From positions 14,818,001-14,882,000 of the forward strand of contig NC_135773.1 of NCBI RefSeq assembly GCF_028453695.1: a stretch of DNA of 64,000 nt. Reading direction: 5' to 3'. The notes below the pieces were generated by a model that had not been told where the DNA came from, made no database searches, and was given only the letters and a program-made list of their open reading frames with translations. Made by a program: the position numbers and the translations under genes. The number at the start of each line of letters is the position of its first letter. The first letter of the stretch is position 1. Of the stretch, positions 57,496 through 64,000 are shown one piece after another. Origin of the DNA: Augochlora pura. Its lineage: Eukaryota > Arthropoda > Insecta > Hymenoptera > Halictidae.

Positions 57496-57678
57496 TGAGG
57501 TGGATAGCAGGAATAAATAATTATTCTTTCTACCACACTCGATTTATCGACACGGAATTTATTTTAATGCGGAGCGTACACGCGAGACGACCAGAAGAAG
57601 ATCGCTCGCCGATCGTCACCTCTCGAACGGATCGATTACAATTGCACCGCTGGTAACCGTGAACGAACGGTCGCTACA
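57496..57678 (-). repeat. Gypsy 3' LTR (183 bp)
   Basis: Reads TGTAGCGACC...CTCA on the - (TG...CA ends). It matches the other LTR except for about nine substitutions and a missing 52-bp block at about 57,579, bounded by short GAC repeats. Confidence 0.9.
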
Positions 57679-57942
57679 TCACCGCCCTACCAGTAATGTT
57701 GCCGTGCAACAAAAAATTACGAGAGAAAGAAGTAGAGAAAAAAAAACTAAATACAAAGTACACATTACAACTACGCGCTCTCGGATTTCTACTATGTCTA
57801 TTTTCATCGCTGTATACTTATGCCCTACTGGTTATCTGTATATGTATATGTACAGATTTTACATACCATTTACCGGTATAAAATTTTATATTCTATTCAT
57901 GCAGCCGTGTGAGGAAAAGAGAAAAGAATGGAAACTCCAAAA

Positions 57943-60312
57943 TTATGGAAACCCTGCTTGGTAGTAGTCAGGGAAACGGACGCATCTTCCTGAACGGGTT
58001 GTGCGGGGCGCTGTTGTAGGTGTATTTTGTGGCGATGTTACATGTGTTTCCGTGTGTATGTTTTGTGGGTTATTTAACATTTCCGCGTTCGTGTCTGCCG
58101 CCGTCACATCATCGGGAAAACTAACGAATATATTGTCGTCGTGGTTCCGTGGAATATTTTCGCTTATTACGTACGCTGGTTTCAACCGGTCTATGCTAAC
58201 TGTTACAATTTTTCCTTTTATATTTATATCGAATGTTTTCGGATTACAGCTGATTACTGGATACGGTCCAGCACAAGGATTTTGTAGTATCTTTTTGACC
58301 GCGTCATGTCTACTAAATACATGACTACACGTTAAAAAATCCTTGAAGATAAAAATACGTTGTGAGTTATGTTTACTGGCACTAGTAGGGGTTAGTTTTC
58401 TACATTGCTGTCTTAAATTACTTATAAAAGAACTTTGGCCATCGTGGTTTTTCGTTGGAAGGAGGAATTCCCCTGGCAGTCTAATTATCTCTCCGTAGAC
58501 TAATTCTGCGGAGGTGCTGCCCAGATCGTCCTTCCAAGCTGTTCTGATTCCTAATAAAACTGTAGGCAGAACTTCTGTCCAGCGCGAATTTTCGTGGCAA
58601 CGGATGGCTGCTTTAAGCTGGCGGTGCGGGCGCTCCACCATACCGTTCGCGGCTGGGTGATAGGCAGTTGTACGGAGGTGATTCGTGTTGTTGGCAATAT
58701 AATGTTGCAGCTCTACATCAGCTGCTTGGGCCGCCGCAAGCTCCTCGTAATCGATCAATTCAACTGTCTCGATTCTCGACAAGGTATCCGCGACAACATT
58801 GTCGCGTCCTTCTACGTGGAGAATTGAGGTCGAAAATTGACTTATAAAATTTAACTGTCTGATTTGTCTGGAAGTATGTTTGTCTTGTTTCGCGTTGAAA
58901 GCAAAAATGAGCGGTTTGTGGTCGGTGAAAATGGAAAAATTTCTACCTTCTACCATGTGCCTGAAATGGTTGATTACTTCGTAGATAGCAAGCAACTCGC
59001 GGTCAAATGCCGAATAATTCTGTTGTGTCGGCGATAATTTTGTCGAGTAAAAGGCTTGCGGCTCCCAAGTATCACCGTCGCGCTGATGTAGCGCGGCGCC
59101 TAACATTGTATCCGAGACGTCGCAGGTAAGGGACAGTTCGACGTTTAGCCGCGGGTGAACAAGCAGGATGGCCTGCACTAAACTGTCTTTGCTGCACCGA
59201 AAAGCATCGCGAGCCTTTTCTGACCAATTAAGTTTTGTGTTTCCCTTAATGTTTTCTTTTAATAGTTCGTTGAGTGGGGACTGAGTTTCGGCCGCCTTGG
59301 GTATAAAACGTCGGTAAAAGTTTAGCATACCCAAGAAACAGCGCAACTGCTTAGCGGTTTCTGGTAAAGAAAATTTTGATATTGCTTTGACTTTTTCAGC
59401 TAAGGGGCGCGAGCCGGCGTCGGTAATGGGAAACCCGTGAAATTTTGCTTCTTTTTGGGTGAAAATACATTTGGTTGGGTTAATGATTATACCGTGTTTT
59501 TGAAATCTTTCGAATATAGTTTCTAAATGTGTCAAGTGCTCTGCCTCGGATTCCGATGCTATTAATACGTCGTGTATGTACGCAAAACAAAAATCCAACC
59601 CCCGGAGAACCCCATCGATAAATCTTTGAAATGTTTGTGTCGCGTTACGGAGGCCAAAGGACATGAGAGGGAACTCGAAAAGTCCGAACGGGGTGGTAAT
59701 TGCCGTCTTAGAGATGTCCTCTGCGGCCACCGGTATCTGGTGATACGCCCGGGCGAGATCAAGGGTGCTAAATACCTTTTTCCTATACAACGCCTGGGTG
59801 AAGTCTTGAATATGCCGAACCGGGTACCGGTCCGGGATGGTCCTGACGTTGAGGGCTCTGTAGTTGCCGCATGGTCTCCAGTCATTGCTGTCCTTCTTCG
59901 GTACCATGTGGAGTGGAGATGACCAGGAACTTTGCGATGGACGCGCAATCCCTAAGCGCATCATGGTTTCGAACTCCTTCCTGGCGATCTGGAGGCGATC
60001 CGGAGCTAGGCGTCGTGGTTTGGCGGCAATTGGTGGTCCCAGTGTCGTCTTAATATAGTGGAGGGTGTTGTGGCGTACCGCCACCGGTGTTCCTCCAGGT
60101 TTTATAATTTCCGGGAACTCTCGGAGGAGTCTATGGAATTTGGACTCTCCTTGCAAAATTTTGATTTGGCCCGGTTCTCCTTTCACGGACGCTCCCTTGA
60201 TTGACAATTTTGTAGTCTCGTGGATGAGACGTTTGTTTCGCACGTCGACCAGCAATCCGAAGTGCGCGAGGAAATCAGCTCCTATTATCGACTTCGAGAC
60301 GTCGGCTATCAC
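57943..60312 (-). pseudogene. Gypsy pol: RT, RNase H, truncated integrase
   Basis: A 789-codon open frame. Approximate order: protease tail (IIGADFLAHFGLLVD, residues 9-23); reverse transcriptase (residues 105-290) with LDLARAYHQIP and a YIHDVLIAS box; RNase H (about 380-500) with TDHKPLIFAF. The integrase is reduced to its C-terminal third (TTAYHPAANGMVERPHRQ). Two defects stand out. The first Asp of the YxDD catalytic box is His (CAC). An in-frame deletion after about residue 530 removes the integrase zinc finger and most of the DDE core. The protein is therefore catalytically dead although the frame is open. Confidence 0.92.
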
Positions 60313-60318
60313 GAATCG

Positions 60319-60603
60319 TCAAGTGAAATCCCGTCGAAGGCCGAAATTCAACGTTATGGTTTTTGTCCCATATGTGCCGATCGACGTGCCGTTAGCAGCG
60401 GAGAGCTCGTAATCTGCCTTCGAGCATGGTACGCTAACTGCTACTCGAGGAAAAACGCAAAGGTCGGCGTCATTGTTGACCAAAAATTGCGTATTTGTAA
60501 TTCGATCCACTATGAACAGACGGCATAACTTCGGGCTTGCGTCGCTGGCCGTCTCTAGCGACAGCCCACGGCGTTTCCCTGGAACGTGCAGGGTTCGATA
60601 CAT
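60319..60603 (-). pseudogene. Gypsy protease region
   Basis: In the same frame as pol, separated from it by a TGA at 60,319-60,321 where the family has Trp. It contains CRLFIVDRITNTQFLVNNDA, in which the usual aspartic protease D-(S/T)-G is replaced by Asn-Asp-Ala, followed by CVFPR. The catalytic motif is thus lost. SKADYELSAANGTSIGTYG is the typical protease flap-side region. Confidence 0.75.
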
Positions 60604-60635
60604 CGATGCGCTCTCGCCTTGAATTTATCGTTGTA

Positions 60636-60925
60636 TCAGCAGACACCGTTTGGAGCGTGCATTCTGTTCGGTGAACGTCTCCGTGAGGTACTTCGCGAAT
60701 GATGACGACCGCGGTATCGTCGGGAAGGCCTCGACTCTTCTCGTGAGGCGCGTAACTCATTAATTTGCCCCTGCATCTTCTGAGTTTGTTCTTGCAGCGA
60801 TATCATGAGCTGCATCATCCGCTCCGTCATTGAGTCAGTCGCTGATGGTCCAGCCGCGGGGACGATATTCGGGTGGGCGTTGGCCGCTTCCGATATTGCT
60901 GGGCGGCTTTGTATTGCGTCCATGA
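60636..60925 (-). pseudogene. Gypsy gag, C-terminal part
   Basis: A Met/Gln-rich helical stretch (MMQLMISLQEQTQKMQGQIN) followed by an Arg/Ser-rich tail (RGRHHSRSTSRRRS), as in the nucleocapsid-like end of insect gypsy gag proteins. Separated from the N-terminal gag by about 275 bp of foreign-looking sequence. Confidence 0.6.
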
Positions 60926-60928
60926 TAG

Positions 60929-61200
60929 TGTAAAGCAGGAAGCCGGGCATCGCATTGGCGATAACGGCTGGACCTCCCGGTAGAAGACATCGCCCGTGTG
61001 AAGCTGAGGCCGGGCGGCGTTCCCAAACCAATCGTTCGGGCCTCCTGGAAGCCCCCACTAAAAGACATCTCCCCACGCGATTATAAGACATATATAAACC
61101 CACAAGCAATTCAATAAAGGTTCAGTCTGTCAGTACCATAATTAATCTCTGTATTTTTAACCTCCATTAAGTACGTTATACGGTTAGTGACTCCGCGACA
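60929..61200 (+). mobile_element. Candidate solo LTR inside gypsy gag
   Basis: This block breaks the gag frame and on the + has LTR texture: TGTAAAGC start, TATATAAA at 61,091, AATAAA at 61,113, a TCAGTCTGTCAG initiator-like run and an ACA end. Orientation is opposite to the host element. I could not find a clean target duplication, so the boundaries are provisional. Confidence 0.45.
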
Positions 61201-61800
61201 TAATTAATTTGCAAATTACCGAACGTTCACCCGAGGGTTCCAGTTCGAGGTTGTTGCGGTGCCTGCCCGTGTATACTTCTATTTTATTTCGGGGTTTCCT
61301 CCGTTGCGTCCCGTGACAATAGCGTCCGCCAGATCGGCTACTTGCGCTAACGGGATGTCCTTCTGCGTTGCTAAAATGGCCTGCGCGTTTTTTGGTAAAC
61401 GCCCTAGCCATAGCGTTCGCATAAGCTACTCAGCGATACAGCCGCCGGCGAGGGTTTGCAGATGTCTTAAAAATTGCGACGGCTTGCGATCGCCAATCTC
61501 TTCCCGTTCCAGTAGTCGTCTCGCCCTCTGTTCCTGCGAAGAAATCAATCGTCGTATGAGCTCATTCTTTAACGTGTTGTAGGTATCGGTTCCCGGTGGA
61601 GCTAGCAACACGTCCCGTACTTTTGCTCTCACTTGGGCACTGAGCGCACTCGCGATAAAGTTTACTTTGGCGGCATCGGACGTAATACCGGCCGTGACAA
61701 AACCTCTTTCTACGATACAAAACCAGAGTTCTCGGTCTGCTAGATCGAACTCAGGGACGCGCATTCCCATGCGTTCCGGAGCGTTTACCGTCGCCATCAT
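61201..61800 (-). pseudogene. Gypsy gag, N-terminal part
   Basis: Starts MMATVNAPERMGMRVPEF and matches the gag domain common in insect gypsy elements: ELWFCIVERGFVTAGITSD, then RRLLEREEIGDRKPSQFLRH. A TAG at about 61,426 interrupts the frame; the same frame then continues with LWLGRLPKNAQAILATQ before another stop and the LTR-like insertion. Confidence 0.8.
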
Positions 61801-61892
61801 TTACGTAACGAAAAGAAAAGAAAAACGGCGTGGCTTAAAGAAAGAGTTCGCACTTACGCACTGAAACACTCCGCGTCGATTTGTTATTTAGA

Positions 61893-61910
61893 ATCACGTC
61901 GGAGTCACCA
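61893..61910 (-). other. Primer binding site, tRNA-Trp type
   Basis: On the -, two bases after the 5' LTR, TGGTGACTCCGACGTGAT is complementary to the 3' end of tRNA-Trp with one mismatch. The same site, without the mismatch, is the known Trp primer site of Rous sarcoma virus. Confidence 0.75.
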
Positions 61911-61912
61911 GT

Positions 61913-62147
61913 TGAAGTGGATAGCGGGAATAAATAATTATTCTTTCTACCACACTCAATTAATCGACACGGAATTTATTTTAATACGGAGCGTACACGC
62001 GAGACGTCTATACACGAAGAGTAACGCCGAGACAAGAGAGGGAAGCGCCTCGGCGACGACCAGAAGAAGATCACTCGCCGATTGTCACCTCTCGAACGGA
62101 TCGATTACAATTGCATCGCTGGTAACCGTGAACGAACGGTCACTACA
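61913..62147 (-). repeat. Gypsy 5' LTR (235 bp)
   Basis: The right-hand LTR, complete, with TG...CA ends. It contains the 52-bp block missing from the left LTR. Confidence 0.9.
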
Positions 62148-62151
62148 AAGG

Positions 62152-62756
62152 TAAAAGTGCCTGGATGATTAATTTGGTAGGGGGAGATGGTTGAGTGCCT
62201 GTAGAGGGTGTTACCGGAGGTGTTGTTCTGGAAATTGTTCCAGGATACAAGTTTAGCATTTAGGTCTCCTCCAACAATGAAGTTGCCTGGGATGTTTGCG
62301 ATTTGATCGAGTTCATTGAGGGTGAGTTTATGGGAGGGGGGTATATAGACTACTCCTATGTAGAGCGAGGGAGTGTGGAGCTTAATTTATAAGGCTTCGA
62401 GGTTTGTGGTGGGGTTTGTGTGAAGTTGGAATTGGAAGTTATTGCTAATTAGGATGGCGACGCCTCCGTGGGAGGTGTCACGGTCTTTTCTGAGTACATG
62501 GTAGCCTGTAAGTGAGAGGTTTTTGTATGAGTTGAGCCAGGTTTCTGTTATGAGTGCAATATGAATTTTGTGTTTGTGAAGGACGTGTAATAATTCGAGC
62601 CTCTTTGGGAGTAAGAACTCGGAGTTAAACAGGAGTATGTTTGGTAGGGGAGGTATTATTCCAGGGAGAAGGCGACTTCTATGAACGCCTCCATGCGTTC
62701 AATTTGAATTTTGCAGTTTCTAAGTTTGGATATGAGTGTTTTAGCTGCGTTTATCA
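62152..62756 (-). pseudogene. LINE ORF2, endonuclease part
   Basis: On the - the frame has HIALITETWLNSYKNLSLTG, RDTSHGGVAILI, YIGVVYIPPSHKLTLNELDQ and GGDLNAKLVSWN, the signature of apurinic-type LINE endonucleases. A TAA interrupts it near 62,390. It is cut at HPGTFTF by the gypsy insertion, and the next residues (ISPNNKLRPF) resume at 57,491. ORF2 appears to begin at an ATG overlapping the ORF1 stop. Confidence 0.8.
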
Positions 62757-63840
62757 TTCATTTGAAGTCGCAGAGGGATGAAAGTTCTTGATAAATGGAG
62801 AGGGCCCCTGCCAGAGAGTCCTGGAGTTAGAGAGGCTGGAGTTATTGGAGCTGCTTTGCGGAGGGGGGGGGGGGGGGTTTCCGGGGGGGGGGGAGGCGAT
62901 GGGAGTGGTTTGGGGAGTGGTGTTTTTCCTTTTGAGGTATTTGAGAAGGGAGGGGCACTGCGAGTAATTCGCAGTGTGGTCTCCTTTGCAATTAGCGCAA
63001 ATAGCCGGGTTGTCCCTCGTTTTAGTACACTCCCTGGTGAGATGCGGTCCTGCGCATTTAACGCATTTTGGTGTTAAATTACAATTGTTAGAGGAATGTC
63101 CAAAGGCTTGACACCGGAAACATTGGGTGTGGTTTTTTTGGGAAAGGAACTTTTCCCAATAGATTCTTGTGTAGAAAAGAAAGCCCACCTTTGAGACTGA
63201 ATTGAATGAGATGCCATTAGGGAAGGTAATTTTGTAAAGGAGAAATTTCTCTGCCCTGGGGTTCTTGGCATTTATTGGGTAGCAGGACAGGGTTAGCTAT
63301 AGGTTTTTAATTCATTGAATACCTCGTTAGGGTCAATGGAAGGGAGACCTCTTAGGACAGTGGATAGGATTTTTTCTGAATTGGGGGTGAACGTATGGAA
63401 CTGTCTATTGCCTTCTCGTAGCTTCGTTTGGAAATCTCTGTAGGCAGCGAGGGTGTGTAGGTTTGCTTTAACTTTGTTCCCTAGATATTTAAGGGAGAAA
63501 TTGTCTCCGTATTGTTTTTGAAGGTTCCTGGCGAGGAAGGTCAGGTCCTCCTTGAAATTGCTGACGTAGATGGATGGAGTTTTATTTTGGGAGGGGTGGT
63601 TGAAGGTATTCCCACCAGGATGAGAGGGGGTGGAGTTTGGGAGTCTTTTGGTATTTGAGTGTTTTGGTTTTTGGCGGTGATGTTGTTATCAGCGGCTTCA
63701 GCAAAGGCCGCTAAAATTTCAAACTCGTTGTTGACAGGAATATTTGGAGTAGTGTTGTCCATATTGATGCCGGTGTGTTGAAGGCTTCTAATGCCGGGAT
63801 TGTAAAGGTAGTTTCGGCGGGTTGCCAGCGCTTGTATCAC
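62754..63840 (-). pseudogene. LINE ORF1 (gag-like), frameshifted
   Basis: The N-terminal piece starts at 63,840 and runs to about 63,585, where a one-base shift occurs. The next piece (YVSNFKEDLTFLARNLQKQ, then HTFTPNSEKILSTVLRGLPS) ends at a stop near 63,318. The C-terminal piece (62,754-63,188) has CFRCQAFGHSSNNC and CANCKGDHTANYSQC, Cys-Cys-His-Cys knuckles that bind nucleic acid. It ends in a Pro-rich, Asn/Ser-rich tail encoded by the G-rich runs at 62,860-62,895. Confidence 0.75.
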
Positions 63841-64000
63841 GTTTATCCTTGGTTGAGCAATTTTGTATTGTTGTAGCTTTCACTGTCACTTGGTGTTAGA
63901 GATTGCTTTAGAGAAAGCTACGGTCACTGCACTTTTGTGTTTTTCAACGATAATGCGATTATGATCGTTGCTTCCTGCGGCTCAAAATAAAGCCTGAAAT

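Larger units (their letters stand above)
57492..62151 (-). mobile_element. Ty3/gypsy LTR retrotransposon, AAGG duplication
   Basis: The element spans 57,496-62,147 (4,652 bp) with LTRs at both ends and a 4-bp target duplication, AAGG, at 57,492-57,495 and 62,148-62,151. Transcription is on the -, so the 5' LTR is the right-hand one. It carries gag, protease, reverse transcriptase, RNase H and the remnant of integrase. The flanks join seamlessly into the LINE endonuclease frame, proving insertion into that LINE. The LTRs differ at about nine positions by eye plus one 52-bp indel, so it is not recent. Every enzyme shows damage. Confidence 0.93.
55035..63990 (-). mobile_element. Jockey-like LINE, interrupted
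   Basis: A non-LTR retrotransposon on the -, read from the right window edge towards 55 kb. In order it has an ORF1 with Cys-His knuckles, an apurinic-type endonuclease, then (after the gypsy insertion) a reverse transcriptase with YADDTTL. A T-rich run at about 55,037-55,053 (poly(A) on the element strand) probably marks the 3' end. The 5' end may lie beyond the window. ORF1 is frameshifted and ORF2 has several nonsense codons, so it is dead. Clade assignment rests on domain order and the ORF1 knuckles and is approximate. Confidence 0.75.

Noticed and set aside
1..64000. tRNA, rRNA or CRISPR features
   Set aside because: No cloverleaf with B-box, rRNA core sequence or spacer-repeat array was recognised by eye. 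A tRNA scan would be decisive, and a small tRNA could have been missed.

Overview
This is a eukaryotic, insect-type genomic window. Its one complete host gene is paramyosin, the core protein of invertebrate thick filaments. It lies on the + strand between about 20.76 and 38.67 kb in fifteen coding exons with GT-AG introns. The spliced product is 875 aa, against about 879 aa as I recall for the fly protein. The CpG-rich, intron-rich sequence and the mariner, Transib, R1-type, Jockey-type and Ty3/gypsy elements suit a hymenopteran such as an ant or bee. The order is an inference, not something the sequence proves.

Layout. 1-20.6 kb: no convincing protein gene; a mariner-type MITE, a piggyBac-type MITE, simple repeats and a possible TATA promoter near 17.7 kb. 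20.76-37.86 kb: paramyosin. Intron 11 (30,901-36,159) holds two extra coding exons that belong to a short isoform (miniparamyosin). Exon A (32,628-32,945) and exon B (about 34,872-35,230) have splice phases that allow A-B-rod or B-rod transcripts. Both end in the same 363-residue C-terminal rod as the long form. 37.86-38.7 kb: 3' UTR with AATAAA signals.

38.7-64 kb is a transposon graveyard. A 500-N assembly gap (40,259-40,758) is followed by an R1-clade LINE on the - strand, split by a 2,335-bp Transib-type DNA transposon. That element has CACAGTG ends, a 23-bp spacer to a CAAAAC-type motif and a CGGCG target duplication. Small TTAA-flanked MITEs follow. At 47,926-49,212 lies a full-length 1,287-bp mariner with a single 345-codon frame and three nonsense codons. 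After a quiet AT-rich stretch and a 62-bp minisatellite, a Jockey-like LINE fills about 55.0-64 kb on the - strand. A Ty3/gypsy element (57,496-62,147; AAGG target duplication; tRNA-Trp-type primer site) is inserted inside the LINE's endonuclease domain, and the gypsy gag itself appears to hold another LTR.

How the parts relate. The paramyosin locus makes two kinds of thick-filament protein from one rod, using separate upstream starts. The mobile elements are all visibly inactivated and have no apparent functional link to it. Nesting gives a relative age order: R1 before Transib, and the LINE before gypsy before the inner LTR.
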